In this document: piece after piece, positions 1 through 8,997 of the stretch
Layout: every line of letters starts with the position of its first letter
Position numbering within the stretch: the first letter of the stretch is position 1
Source of the DNA: an uncultured Saprospiraceae bacterium
GTDB taxonomy: Bacteria > Bacteroidota > Bacteroidia > Chitinophagales > Saprospiraceae
Direction of reading: 5' to 3'
DNA: 64,000 nucleotides
Assembly (NCBI GenBank): GCA_937961455.1
Contig: CALGNN010000027.1
Location: 1 to 64,000 of the forward strand
Made by a program: the position numbers and the translations under genes
The notes under the pieces: model-generated
Told to the model about the DNA's origin: nothing
Seen by the model: the letters and a program-made list of their open reading frames with translations, nothing else
Database searches by the model: none

Positions 1-1
1 T

Positions 2-1039
2 TTCTTAATCTTGCTATTAGCGAGCATTTCAATCTTTCTGTTTTCACAATGGTCTTTTATTAACACGAATTTTTCTCCCAGCAAGTCTCAGGAGACTTTT
101 GAAAAACAAAAAGGGGTACATATTTTTGGTGCAGAAGACTCGAGCAGTTTTTATGATTTAAAGGAGCAAAATATTGAATGGATCACAATCGTCCCTTGGG
201 GATTTCAAGTGGATTATAAAGATGCTGATGTCTCCTTTTATGATGGAGATAGCACGCAATTATTCGATCGAATCTCTTTGGTTCGGGATGCTGGTTTTAA
301 AGTATTCCTAAAGCCCCATGTATGGGTAGACACCACTATTGAGGGCAAATGGCGCTCTGAGATTTTTCCGTTACATGATGAAAATTGGAAACTGTGGCAG
401 GACAGTTACAAAGATTTTATTTTTCACTATGCAAAAATAGCCGAACAAGCTGGTGCAGAAATGTTTTGTGTTGGGACAGAATTCACACGTTTAGCACTTG
501 AAAAGCCTCAGTTTTGGCTAGAGCTAATTCAGGAGCTTAGGGGCATCTATTCCGGGAAGCTTATCTATGCTGCCAATTGGTATCGAGAATATGAAGAAAT
601 TACCTTTTGGGATAAGTTGGACTACATTGGCATCCAAGCCTATTTTCCATTAGTGGATATAAAACATCCGACTGTAGATGATCTTACTAAAGCTTGGAAG
701 AAATATTTACCTAGTATTTCCTCCCTTTCTAAAAAACACCAAAGAAAAGTGCTTTTTACTGAAATGGGTTATAAAAGCACCGCTAGTGCAGCTATTGAAC
801 CTTGGCTATGGGCAGAAAATCTCAAATCAGAAAACATTATATTTTCAGAGCAGACACAGGCAAATTGTTACAAAGCTTTTTTCAAAAATGTGTGGCCAAA
901 AAAATGGTTTGCTGGAGTTCATATTTGGCAGATGAGAATGGACTATAAAAAAGACCATATGAAGGAATGGGCAAAACTTAATTTTACTCCACAAGGAAAA
1001 ATTGCTGAAAAAATAATCGCTGAAGGATTTAAAAAATAA
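2..1039 (+). CDS. GH113-type glycoside hydrolase, 5' end cut by window
   Basis: This resembles glycoside hydrolase family 113, (beta/alpha)8-barrel enzymes that include beta-mannanases. Visible family features are the K-P-H-V-W strand motif, the acid/base Glu in VGTEF (about residue 157 counted from base 11) and the nucleophile Glu in FTEMGY (about residue 251). The hydrophobic start followed by a Ser/Lys-rich stretch looks like a signal peptide or anchor, so the protein should act outside the cytoplasm. The frame is open to base 2 with no clear ATG, so the true start probably lies upstream. A paralogue with the same motifs lies at 8998-10047. The substrate is inferred only from the family. 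Confidence 0.8.
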   Translation, partial: FLILLLASISIFLFSQWSFINTNFSPSKSQETFEKQKGVHIFGAEDSSSFYDLKEQNIEWITIVPWGFQVDYKDADVSFYDGDSTQLFDRISLVRDAGFKVFLKPHVWVDTTIEGKWRSEIFPLHDENWKLWQDSYKDFIFHYAKIAEQAGAEMFCVGTEFTRLALEKPQFWLELIQELRGIYSGKLIYAANWYREYEEITFWDKLDYIGIQAYFPLVDIKHPTVDDLTKAWKKYLPSISSLSKKHQRKVLFTEMGYKSTASAAIEPWLWAENLKSENIIFSEQTQANCYKAFFKNVWPKKWFAGVHIWQMRMDYKKDHMKEWAKLNFTPQGKIAEKIIAEGFKK

Positions 1040-1047
1040 TAATTGAA

Positions 1048-1872
1048 ATGAACGTAAGCACCTTAGTTAATAGCTCGTTTGACAACATTGTAGACTGCTT
1101 CCTTTCTTCTTTCGAGAATTATTATGTCAAAATGCCAACAGAGAAAAGCTACTATGAAAAAAGATGGAAAGCAGCTAAAGTGCAATTCGATTTATCCTAT
1201 GGAATGTATGACCAAGGAGTTTTAGTAGGATTTATCATACACGGTATAGATACGCGCAATGGAATATATACTGCATTTAATACTGGCACAGGTGTATTAC
1301 CTGCTTATCGAGGTAGAAAAATTGTAAAAGCCATTTATGACTTTGCTTTGAAAGATTTAAAAAGTCATGGCATTCAAAAAACTTCCTTAGAAGTCATCAC
1401 TAAAAATGCCATTGCCATTAGAGCTTATAAAGGTGTAGGCTTCAATATCTGTAAAGATTTTTATTGTTATGCAGGAACTATAAATATTCTAGAAGCCCAA
1501 GCTCCCGAAATACAAGAAATCACTCCAAGTGCATTTAATTGGGATGAATTAATTAATCAAGAATATTATTCTTGGGATTTTCAAAAAGAAAGTATTGTTG
1601 AAGGCCCCAATAAGTACTATCAAGTTTTTCATAATCAAGTTTTAGAATCCTATTTTATCATCAATCCAGAAAATAATTATCTCGCACAATGTGATGTATT
1701 AAAAAATGACATGAATGCATGGAAAAGACTTTTCGCAGCTATTAAAATTATATCAGAAGAAGTAAAAATTATTAATGTTGATGGTCGATTAAAAAATAAA
1801 ATTGAAACCATCAATTTAGTAGGACTTCAGAATACCGTAAACCAATTTGAAATGGAGTTGTTTTTGGATTAA
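1048..1872 (+). CDS. GNAT-family N-acetyltransferase
   Basis: The N-terminal half (about residues 1-145) is a GNAT acyltransferase fold. The acetyl-CoA pyrophosphate loop appears as V-L-P-A-Y-R-G-R-K followed by a helix, and the later A-I-R-A-Y-K-G-V-G-F segment is the usual GNAT beta-bulge region. The C-terminal half (about 150-274) looks like a second, degenerate GNAT-like lobe without an obvious CoA loop. GNAT enzymes move an acetyl group from acetyl-CoA to an amine; the acceptor here is unknown. There is no signal peptide, so it is cytoplasmic. It starts 8 bases after the GH113 gene and may be cotranscribed with it. Confidence 0.85.
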   Translation: MNVSTLVNSSFDNIVDCFLSSFENYYVKMPTEKSYYEKRWKAAKVQFDLSYGMYDQGVLVGFIIHGIDTRNGIYTAFNTGTGVLPAYRGRKIVKAIYDFALKDLKSHGIQKTSLEVITKNAIAIRAYKGVGFNICKDFYCYAGTINILEAQAPEIQEITPSAFNWDELINQEYYSWDFQKESIVEGPNKYYQVFHNQVLESYFIINPENNYLAQCDVLKNDMNAWKRLFAAIKIISEEVKIINVDGRLKNKIETINLVGLQNTVNQFEMELFLD

Positions 1873-1908
1873 TCCCTTTATTTTCGATCATTTATATTCA
1901 ATTATAAT

Positions 1909-3072
1909 ATGCCAATAAAAAGCATTTTATTTATTTCTTTTTTCTTTGTTGCATCAATCACTAATGCACAGATAAATAGTTTTTATGTCGCCCCTATTGA
2001 TACGGATACAGGCTATGAAGCATCCCAAGATTCGCACCTAGTCGTGAGAAATAATATGTCTACCATCGACAAGCTTGTTCTTTTTTTAGGAGGCACAGAT
2101 ACGAGACCAAGAACTTATAGAAATTTTTCAGATTCCATTGCGACAATTGGTTTTAATGTAATCAACCTTTCTTATGTTAATGATGTCGCTGCCGCTGCCT
2201 TGACAAACAGCACGGATCCTTTGGTGTTTGATAAATATAGACAAGAAATTTGTTATGGTACGCCTGAAAGTATTTTTCTTCAAGTAGATTCTTTAAATGC
2301 GATTTACACAAGAACTTTAAGGCTTATACAATTTTTGGATACGACATTTCCAAGCGAAAATTGGGGACAATATTTATTAAATAATCATGAAATAGATTGG
2401 TCAAAAATCATCGTTACTGGACACTCACAGGGAAGTGGCCATGCAGCATATATTGCCAAGGATCATTTAGTAAATCGTGTGCTTATGTTTTCAGGACCAA
2501 ATGATTACAGCAATCATTTTTCGGATGCTGCTAATTGGTTAAAAGTCGCTGGGCAAACACCGGTGGATAGACACTACGCCTATTTAAGCTTATTGGATGA
2601 ATTTGTTGATTTCGAAAAACAACTAAGCAGCTTAGAAAGCTTACAGATGTATCCAACATATGATACGGTTTATGTTGATAACATAAGCGAACCTTATGAT
2701 TATTCCCATTGCCTATACACGACGCAATCTCCGGGGTTTAGTTTATTTCATCATAGTAGTCCTATTAAGTCAAGCAGTATCAATACTGCTGTTTGGACAT
2801 ATATGCTAGAGTCTATTGTTTCTACTACAGAAGATAATGTAAGCAAAAAAAGTATGCAGGTTTTTCCAAATCCCACATCATCAATAATTCATATTCTAGC
2901 CTCGGATGAATTTAAATCGCAACAATTGCATATTTATAATACAAAGGGTCGCTTGGTTAAAAGCGGCTATCTCAGTTGTACGAATCAATGTAGTATTGAC
3001 TTATCTGATCTTCCAAATGGCATGTATTTTTTGCATTTAGAAAATCAAATAATTAAACTTTTAAAAATCTAA
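1909..3072 (+). CDS. Secreted alpha/beta hydrolase-like protein with T9SS sorting domain
   Basis: An N-terminal signal peptide ends near residue 20 (Ala-rich, T-N-A-Q). The central part is alpha/beta-hydrolase-like with the nucleophile elbow G-H-S-Q-G near residues 171-175, resembling the BPSS1187 group of uncharacterised esterase-like proteins. Residues about 315-387 are a type A T9SS sorting domain: M-Q-V-F-P-N-P-T, then a Y-N-T-K-G-R strand, then L-P-N-G-M-Y-F-L and a short basic tail. Export across the outer membrane by T9SS, with surface attachment or release, follows from that tail. Substrate unknown. A TATTTTCG element about 25 bases upstream is a weak promoter candidate. Confidence 0.85.
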   Translation: MPIKSILFISFFFVASITNAQINSFYVAPIDTDTGYEASQDSHLVVRNNMSTIDKLVLFLGGTDTRPRTYRNFSDSIATIGFNVINLSYVNDVAAAALTNSTDPLVFDKYRQEICYGTPESIFLQVDSLNAIYTRTLRLIQFLDTTFPSENWGQYLLNNHEIDWSKIIVTGHSQGSGHAAYIAKDHLVNRVLMFSGPNDYSNHFSDAANWLKVAGQTPVDRHYAYLSLLDEFVDFEKQLSSLESLQMYPTYDTVYVDNISEPYDYSHCLYTTQSPGFSLFHHSSPIKSSSINTAVWTYMLESIVSTTEDNVSKKSMQVFPNPTSSIIHILASDEFKSQQLHIYNTKGRLVKSGYLSCTNQCSIDLSDLPNGMYFLHLENQIIKLLKI

Positions 3073-3084
3073 GTCCTATTGTAG

Positions 3085-4137
3085 ATGAAGAATTTTTTAG
3101 CCCAATTTGGTGGCAGACCGAGTAAGAAGTGGATTGAGATTTACCAAAAGTCTGAAAACTGGAAAAACGGTAGTTTTCAAAATTTAGAGACTACAAGTCT
3201 CGCTGGTAATTTGTTAGACCTCCCCAGGATCATTTATAAACAGCTTAGCAGCGCTGCAGATGGTGAGCCTAATCAGAACCTTGATATACTCCCTTTTAAT
3301 AAAGACATCTTTTTAGCACCTTCCGAAAAAAGTAAATTTATCTGGTATGGTCATTCCGTTGTTTTAATGCGCATGGCAAATAAAACCTTATTAATTGATC
3401 CCATGCTGGGACCAAACACCACCCCCATTGCTCCTTTGCCGACAAGGCGTTTTTCAAAAAATACTTTAGACTTAATTGATGATTTTCCTGAGATTGATGT
3501 ACTCTTAATGACACATGATCATTATGATCATTTAGATTATAGCAGTATTCAAAAGTTGAAACATAAAACGCGCAGGTATTTTGTTTCCCTCGGAGTAAAA
3601 AGACACTTAATAGCATGGGGCGTCCAAGCGGATTTAATTACAGAGTTTGACTGGTGGGACTCTCATGAATTCGAAAACATTAATGTAAGTTTTACACCTA
3701 CAAGACATTTTTCAGGGAGGGGACTACAGGATCGAAGAAAAACGCTCTGGGGAGGGTGGAGCTTTAAATCCATCAATGAAAATATTTGGTTTAGCGGGGA
3801 TGGGGGCTATGGCAAACACTTTAAAGAGATTGGAAAAAGATTGGGTCCTTTCGATTTTGGTTTTATGGAGTGTGGACAATACAATCTTGACTGGCATGAC
3901 ATCCATTTGTTTCCACAAGAATCTGTGCAAGCTGCAATGGATGCTAAAGCACAAAAAATAATGCCAGTACATTGGGGTGGATTTAAGTTATCCTATCAAC
4001 ACACCTGGAAACAACCTGCTGTAGAATTTGCTGCATCTGCAAAAGAACTGCAAATGAATTTTGTCTTACCAAAGCTTGGAGAACTTTTCAATGTAGATTC
4101 CCATATTCAAGATTGCTGGTGGGAAAAGTACGTTTGA
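3085..4137 (+). CDS. Metallo-beta-lactamase-fold hydrolase (NAPE-PLD/UlaG-like)
   Basis: A complete MBL-fold metal hydrolase. The T-H-D-H-Y-D-H-L motif (about residues 143-150) supplies the HxHxDH ligands. Further ligands are the His of T-R-H-F-S-G (about 206), the Asp of S-G-D-G-G-Y (about 238) and the His of P-V-H-W-G-G (about 295). The D-R-R-K-T-L-W-G-G-W segment is typical of the NAPE-hydrolysing phospholipase D-like branch. About 80 residues precede the MBL core, as in that group. There is no signal peptide. The Bacteroidota substrate is not known. It follows the T9SS hydrolase by 12 bases and ends 5 bases from the convergent regulator gene. Confidence 0.85.
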   Translation: MKNFLAQFGGRPSKKWIEIYQKSENWKNGSFQNLETTSLAGNLLDLPRIIYKQLSSAADGEPNQNLDILPFNKDIFLAPSEKSKFIWYGHSVVLMRMANKTLLIDPMLGPNTTPIAPLPTRRFSKNTLDLIDDFPEIDVLLMTHDHYDHLDYSSIQKLKHKTRRYFVSLGVKRHLIAWGVQADLITEFDWWDSHEFENINVSFTPTRHFSGRGLQDRRKTLWGGWSFKSINENIWFSGDGGYGKHFKEIGKRLGPFDFGFMECGQYNLDWHDIHLFPQESVQAAMDAKAQKIMPVHWGGFKLSYQHTWKQPAVEFAASAKELQMNFVLPKLGELFNVDSHIQDCWWEKYV

Positions 4138-4142
4138 CAAAA

Positions 4143-5561
4143 TCAGTCAGCTGATTCATTACTCCTTTTTATTTGCAATTTTTCCAATTTTGAATATAGA
4201 GTTGTTGGGGGCATATCTAAAATATTCGCTGCACCATTTGCGCCACTCACTTTCCAATTACAATGTTTCATAACTTCCGTGATGTACTTGCGCTGGTGCA
4301 TTTCAAGCGTTAAGAAATTATCCGCTTTTACGATTTTTTTATTGGTATTAAACCAATCTCCTATACTCAGTTTTTTCGTTCTGGAAGTAATGATGGCTCG
4401 TTCGATCAGGTTTTCTAACTCTCTAATGTTTCCTGGAAAATCATAATCCATTAAACGATCGATAAGCTTCTGAGGAATGTCTGTTATTTTCTTGCCGAGC
4501 TTTGATCCAATCTTTTCACAAAAAAATCTAATCAATAATGGAATATCTTCTTTGCGTTCTCTCAATGGCATGCTGTGAATGGGAAATACATTTAAACGAT
4601 AAAAAAGATCCTCGCGAAAATTTCCTTTCGCTATCTCTTTCTGTAAATCACGATTCGTTGCGGCTATAATCCTTACATCAACTATTTTCAATTCGTGTCC
4701 TCCGACACTTTCAATTTCTCCTTCTTGAATGGCTCTCAATATTTTCGCTTGGAGATCCATGGGTAACTCTCCTATCTCATCTAAAAATAAGGTCCCTCCA
4801 TCTGCTAGTTCAAATTTTCCAAGTTTCTTGCTGAGGGCACCGGTAAAGGCCCCCTTCTCATGACCAAATAATTCACTCTCAATTAAATTCGCTGGTAAGG
4901 CAGCACAATTAACCTTGATCATAGGTCGATTAGATCTTCTACTTAATTGATGAAGCGCTCTTGCGATTAATTCTTTTCCTGTGCCGCTTTCTCCTGTAAC
5001 CAAAACGGTAGAAGCTGTATCTGCAACTTGCTCAATTTGTTTAAGAGTCTGTTTGAATTTTTTACTGTTACTAATTATCTCTCCAAAATTGTTTTGCACT
5101 TCAATCTCTTCTTGCAAATAATTATTCTCTGCTTCCAATTTTTCTTTGAGCTCTTTTATTTCCAAGAGCGCTCCTCTTAATGCAGCTTCTTTTTGTTTGC
5201 GTTCAGAAATATCTCTTACAATGGCGCAACTATAAGTCTCTCCTTTAAGCTTCACAAAAATATCTGTGATGTCAACGGGAAATTCTGAGCCATCTTTTCT
5301 TACATGAGAACTTTCAAAGGTCGATCGATCCATCTGCTTGGTCTCCCAATGTGCTGCCCAAATGTCATGACTCATATTGGGGTTAATATCAAAAATGCTT
5401 AACCGCAATAGTTCTTCTCTACTGTATAGCCATTTTTTACAAGCGACATTATTTACTTCAAAAAGTTTCGCATCCTTATCAAACCAAAAGACCGCTTCAG
5501 GCAATTCCATCAATGCGGTGTAGGATAAATTCTGTAAATCTTGTTTCGAAAAAAGCTTCAT
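4143..5561 (-). CDS. PAS-containing sigma-54-dependent transcriptional activator
   Basis: A bacterial enhancer-binding protein. Order: PAS sensor with PAC tail (about 130 residues), coiled coil, AAA+ domain, Fis-type HTH. The AAA+ part has Walker A G-E-S-G-T-G-K-E, the sigma-54 contact loop G-A-F-T-G-A, Walker B G-T-L-F-L-D-E and the R-finger region. The HTH ends with P-P-T-T-L-Y-S-K-L. The frame extends to 5663, but the extra 34 residues are low-complexity and would overlap a perfect palindrome at 5611-5624, so the ATG at 5561 is preferred. There is no receiver domain, so the input is probably a PAS ligand or redox signal. It is divergent from the 5754 gene, which has a sigma-54-like promoter. 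Confidence 0.9.
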   Translation of the reverse strand: MKLFSKQDLQNLSYTALMELPEAVFWFDKDAKLFEVNNVACKKWLYSREELLRLSIFDINPNMSHDIWAAHWETKQMDRSTFESSHVRKDGSEFPVDITDIFVKLKGETYSCAIVRDISERKQKEAALRGALLEIKELKEKLEAENNYLQEEIEVQNNFGEIISNSKKFKQTLKQIEQVADTASTVLVTGESGTGKELIARALHQLSRRSNRPMIKVNCAALPANLIESELFGHEKGAFTGALSKKLGKFELADGGTLFLDEIGELPMDLQAKILRAIQEGEIESVGGHELKIVDVRIIAATNRDLQKEIAKGNFREDLFYRLNVFPIHSMPLRERKEDIPLLIRFFCEKIGSKLGKKITDIPQKLIDRLMDYDFPGNIRELENLIERAIITSRTKKLSIGDWFNTNKKIVKADNFLTLEMHQRKYITEVMKHCNWKVSGANGAANILDMPPTTLYSKLEKLQIKRSNESAD

Positions 5562-5610
5562 ATTCTTTGCATATCTAATCCCATATAAGATAACCATGTT
5601 TTCGTAAAAA

Positions 5611-5624
5611 TACGATATATCGTA
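5611..5624. promoter_or_regulatory. 14-bp perfect palindrome, candidate activator binding site
   Basis: TACGATATATCGTA equals its own reverse complement. It lies about 50 bases upstream of the preferred start of the sigma-54 activator and about 120 bases upstream of the inferred transcription start of the divergent 5754 gene. That is the usual distance for an upstream activating sequence bound by a Fis-type HTH dimer. Binding is inferred. Confidence 0.45.
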
Positions 5625-5712
5625 ATTATTTTCTGTTTTATTCTTCTTAAAAACAAACATCAAAAATCATATTTATTTGATTATCAGTGGCTTGCATAGT
5701 AAAGAATAAACT

Positions 5713-5728
5713 TGGCACAGCCATTGAA
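5713..5728 (+). promoter_or_regulatory. Sigma-54-like -24/-12 promoter
   Basis: TGGCACA-GCCA-TTGAA matches the sigma-54 consensus TGGCACG-N4-TTGCW except for G to A after the -24 box and C to A in the -12 box. Spacing is exact. The predicted start would be near 5738, about 16 bases before the ATG at 5754. The adjacent divergent gene encodes a sigma-54 activator, which raises the likelihood that this is real. The changed -12 GC is the main reason for caution. Confidence 0.5.
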
Positions 5729-5753
5729 TTACTATAAATCAAATTAGGTATTT

Positions 5754-6101
5754 ATGAATCATTCTATGAAAATTTCAAAACTAACGGACTTGCTAAAAGC
5801 GCAAAGTCAATCAGAGCTTCCAATGTTTGTAAGTCTGTGTGCAAGATGCGGGACAGACAACAACCTTCTTGACAATATTATAAATAAGATGGTGGTTTCA
5901 AGTGCTAGTAAGCTTCAGTATGTAAAATTAACAGGGCAAGATGCTCAGCAAATTAAAGAGGAGCTTAAGCAAACCAAAAATCCTGTTACGCTCTTATTAT
6001 ATCAAGAAGAAATTCAAGCCATTTTCACAGGCATGGTTGCACAATATAGATTGGAAGAAGCTTTGAATGTCTTAAATACCCAAACACAAAACCATATTTA
6101 A
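5754..6101 (+). CDS. Small thioredoxin-like protein with C-A-R-C motif
   Basis: No confident family match. The layout suggests a reduced thioredoxin fold: strand P-M-F-V-S-L, then C-A-R-C at the position of the CxxC active site, a helix, strand L-Q-Y-V-K-L, a helix, then N-P-V-T-L-L-L-Y and I-F-T-G-M-V like the cis-Pro hairpin of thioredoxins, and a last helix. It has no signal peptide, so it is probably cytoplasmic. It is first in a possible operon with the DUF547-barrel gene (18-base gap) and sits behind a sigma-54-like promoter. A thiol-redox or sensing role is inferred. A second ATG five codons in (5766) is possible. Confidence 0.55.
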   Translation: MNHSMKISKLTDLLKAQSQSELPMFVSLCARCGTDNNLLDNIINKMVVSSASKLQYVKLTGQDAQQIKEELKQTKNPVTLLLYQEEIQAIFTGMVAQYRLEEALNVLNTQTQNHI

Positions 6102-6119
6102 TCTATTAAAAATTTAATC

Positions 6120-7673
6120 ATGAAACATTTATTTCAATTAATCATCATCTCCATATTTTCGATAGCTTCCATCTCTGGGCAAGAGATCGATCAAGCCTTT
6201 TTTGATCAAGCACATAGCTTCTTCTCAAAAGAAGTAAGCAATGGTTTATTAGATTATGCTGAACTTAAAAATAATAAGAGCTTAAAAAGTTTAATATCTC
6301 ACATTGAAAATGCTGATTTAAGTACCGCTGATATGGATACCAAAAAAGCATTTTACATCAATGCCTATAATTTGCATGTGATAAGTGCTGCTGCTAAAGC
6401 TTTCCCCATTAATTCTGTGATGGACTTAAATGGTTTTTTCGACAATAGAAAAATTACTGTTGCAGGTGAGCATATGACTTTAAATGCATTAGAAAAAAAT
6501 CAATTGCTTAAAGTATACAATGATGCAAGATTGCATTTCGTGTTAGTGTGTGGTGCTATTGGTTGTCCTCCGATTACCAACTTTGCCTACCGCCCATCTT
6601 TAGTTGAAAAGCAATTAGAGCAGCAAACAAAAATAGCCTTAAACAATCCTAAGTTTTTAAAGATAAGCGCTGACAAAACTGAGTTGTCACAAATATTCAA
6701 TTGGTACGCCAATGATTTTGGATCCAACAAAGCTGCCATCATTGAATTTATCAACGCTTATAGAACAAATGCGATTTCTAATGATTCAAAAATTTCATAC
6801 TATCCCTATAATTGGGATTTGAATGATGCAAGCAATAGTTCTTCTGAAATTATACCAAATGTATCTGGTGCAAATAATGCATCTAGATACATTGTGTCAT
6901 CTACGATTCCGAAGGGCTCTTCAGAAGTGAAAATTTTCAATAATCTATATTCACAGCAAACTGGAAATGCAGAGCAATTAACGGATCGTTCTACTTTCTT
7001 TACCACATCTGTGAGTTATTTATATGGTTTGAACAACCGATTCAATATTGGTTTAAACACTAGATACCGCAGAGTGAGAAATTCCTCTTTGCCTGATTCT
7101 CCTTTCGCAGTGTTGGGATCTTCTGAATCATCGAGTGCTCGACAGGGTCTTACGGCATTGGGGCCTCAGATCAGATATGCTCCTGTGGAAAAGTGGACCA
7201 ATTTTTCCATTCAAAGTTCATTCGTCTTTCCTATTGGTCAAGACTTAGCAGGCAATGATGCTCAACCATACATCGATTGGAATGGAGCGACTTGGAACAC
7301 ACAATTTTTTAATGATTTTTCTATTGGTAGACAATTCTCATTATTCACAGAAATAGATCTATTGTGGGAAGACATTGGAGGTGTAGAAGGAGGGCATGCT
7401 AACCGTGTTTCTACACCGGCTACTCTAATTCTTAGTTATAACCCTACGCCCAAGGCGACGATCTATACTATTGGCGGTTTTTCTCCTTACTGGCAGAGTA
7501 CCTTTGACTATTTTATTCAAGGAGGTGTAGGAGCAAAATATCAATTCAATCCTAACTTTGAATTGGAATTATTAGTCACAGAGTTTTCAAATAAATTTTT
7601 GAAGCAATCTGGCGGACAAGCAGCTACATATAATGTAGGCTTAAGATATAATATTCAGAAAAGAACAAAATAA
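6120..7673 (+). CDS. DUF547 domain fused to an outer-membrane beta-barrel-like domain
   Basis: A signal peptide (residues 1-20, ending I-S-G-Q) leads into a DUF547 domain (about 25-215). It has the family signature A-F-Y-I-N-A-Y-N and the Cys-containing V-C-G-A-I-G-C-P-P motif near residue 144. DUF547 is of unknown function, with a papain/transglutaminase-like fold suggested. From about residue 245 the sequence changes to alternating amphipathic strands rich in aromatic and polar residues, ending N-V-G-L-R-Y-N, as in porin-like barrels. DUF547 proteins are usually about 250 residues and end before this, so the 270-residue extension is a fusion. It probably sits in the outer membrane with DUF547 in the periplasm. 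Confidence 0.75.
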   Translation: MKHLFQLIIISIFSIASISGQEIDQAFFDQAHSFFSKEVSNGLLDYAELKNNKSLKSLISHIENADLSTADMDTKKAFYINAYNLHVISAAAKAFPINSVMDLNGFFDNRKITVAGEHMTLNALEKNQLLKVYNDARLHFVLVCGAIGCPPITNFAYRPSLVEKQLEQQTKIALNNPKFLKISADKTELSQIFNWYANDFGSNKAAIIEFINAYRTNAISNDSKISYYPYNWDLNDASNSSSEIIPNVSGANNASRYIVSSTIPKGSSEVKIFNNLYSQQTGNAEQLTDRSTFFTTSVSYLYGLNNRFNIGLNTRYRRVRNSSLPDSPFAVLGSSESSSARQGLTALGPQIRYAPVEKWTNFSIQSSFVFPIGQDLAGNDAQPYIDWNGATWNTQFFNDFSIGRQFSLFTEIDLLWEDIGGVEGGHANRVSTPATLILSYNPTPKATIYTIGGFSPYWQSTFDYFIQGGVGAKYQFNPNFELELLVTEFSNKFLKQSGGQAATYNVGLRYNIQKRTK

Positions 7674-7715
7674 AATTGAACAAAGAACGTCAATTTAGCT
7701 AGACAAAATCACAAA

Positions 7716-8987
7716 ATGTTTTTTAAGACAACAATCAAAATCACTTTTCTAACAATGATTCTATCATTGTTGTCGAGCTCTTATATCCAAGCACAAAACA
7801 CAATTATTTTTAAAGGACTAAAACGAACTAAAGAAAAAAACATACTCCCTTTTATTGAATCAAATAAAACGGAAACCATTTCTGACAGCTTATTAATTGA
7901 AGATGTTCAGAGACTTAAAAATATGGCCAGTATAGGAATGGCATCTTATTCCTTAGACAGCCTCAATGAACCAGTTGTAATTACATTCCACATAGAAGAA
8001 ATAAAGACCCTATTACCCATTCTAAATTTTGGAGGCATTAAGGGGAATATCTGGTTTCAGGCTGGATTTTCAGATATCAACTGGCTAGGAAGAGGGCAAC
8101 ATTTAAGTGCCCTATACCAAAATAGTGATCAACGGCACGGAGGACACATCTACTATAAAAATCCAAGAATCAAAAATTCAACTTGGGGCTATACCAGCAA
8201 TCTTTATAGGTGGGCCTCAATGGAGCCTTTGTATTTCGCTGAAGGGACGGTCAACTATGATTATGACAATAACGGCATTGGCGCCACCATTATTCGAAAC
8301 TTTGGATTCCATCGTTTAGTAGAATTTGGAGGCACCTATTTTATAGAAAAATATACTAAGAGTGATCGTCAATTTTTTGATAACACTCCTGGACCTGATG
8401 GTTTAACACAAACCAAGTGGCTGAGCAAATTATCGTACGCAGAAAGTTTTTTAAACTATCATTCTTTTTACTTACATGGATTAGATTGGCAGGTTCTTTT
8501 TCAAAATGTATACAATACAACGGACCAAAGTTTATTCAATACCTTTCAACTAAATGCCAGATACTTCCATCGTGTAAAAGAAAAAGCTAATATCGCCACA
8601 AGATTGAGATTGGGCATTGCTAGCAATAATGACACCCCTTTCGCGCCCTTCGTTGCAGATAGTCATATGAACATTAGAGGGATTGGAAATAGAATTGATC
8701 GTGGGACCGCACAATTTGTTTTAAATATAGAATATAGACAAAGCATATTAGAAACTGGGACTTGGGGTGCACAAGTTGTGGCCTTCGCCGATTCTGGAAC
8801 TTGGCGTAACCCTGGAGGAAGTCTAGAGGATTTAGTAGATAGAGAAAACTTCAAACAGTTTGTTGGAGGAGGTGTCCGAATTATATATAAAAAGATATAC
8901 GGTTCTGTTCTTAGAATCGATTATGGGATTGGACTATTTGACAAATCACAGAAAGGTTTTGTCATAGGTCTTGGTCAATATTTTTAA
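7716..8987 (+). CDS. Single-POTRA Omp85/BamA-like outer-membrane protein
   Basis: A signal peptide (residues 1-26, ending Y-I-Q-A-Q) is followed by one POTRA-like unit (about 28-105, beginning I-I-F-K-G-L-K-R-T-K) and a 16-strand-type barrel. R-G-I-G-N-R near residue 325 stands where Omp85 proteins carry the VRGF/Y loop motif. The last residue is Phe, the usual outer-membrane signal. With one POTRA it is too short for BamA (several POTRA) and fits a TamA-like or patatin-barrel-like accessory class. It may insert or export an envelope substrate. It lies 42 bases after the DUF547-barrel gene. A second such protein is encoded at 46936-48369. Confidence 0.75.
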   Translation: MFFKTTIKITFLTMILSLLSSSYIQAQNTIIFKGLKRTKEKNILPFIESNKTETISDSLLIEDVQRLKNMASIGMASYSLDSLNEPVVITFHIEEIKTLLPILNFGGIKGNIWFQAGFSDINWLGRGQHLSALYQNSDQRHGGHIYYKNPRIKNSTWGYTSNLYRWASMEPLYFAEGTVNYDYDNNGIGATIIRNFGFHRLVEFGGTYFIEKYTKSDRQFFDNTPGPDGLTQTKWLSKLSYAESFLNYHSFYLHGLDWQVLFQNVYNTTDQSLFNTFQLNARYFHRVKEKANIATRLRLGIASNNDTPFAPFVADSHMNIRGIGNRIDRGTAQFVLNIEYRQSILETGTWGAQVVAFADSGTWRNPGGSLEDLVDRENFKQFVGGGVRIIYKKIYGSVLRIDYGIGLFDKSQKGFVIGLGQYF

Positions 8988-8997
8988 TTAGTATGCC

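Noticed and set aside
5562-5663. N-terminal extension of the sigma-54 activator
   Set aside because: It has no domain content and covers a palindromic site in the divergent control region. The ATG at 5561 starts just before the PAS domain.
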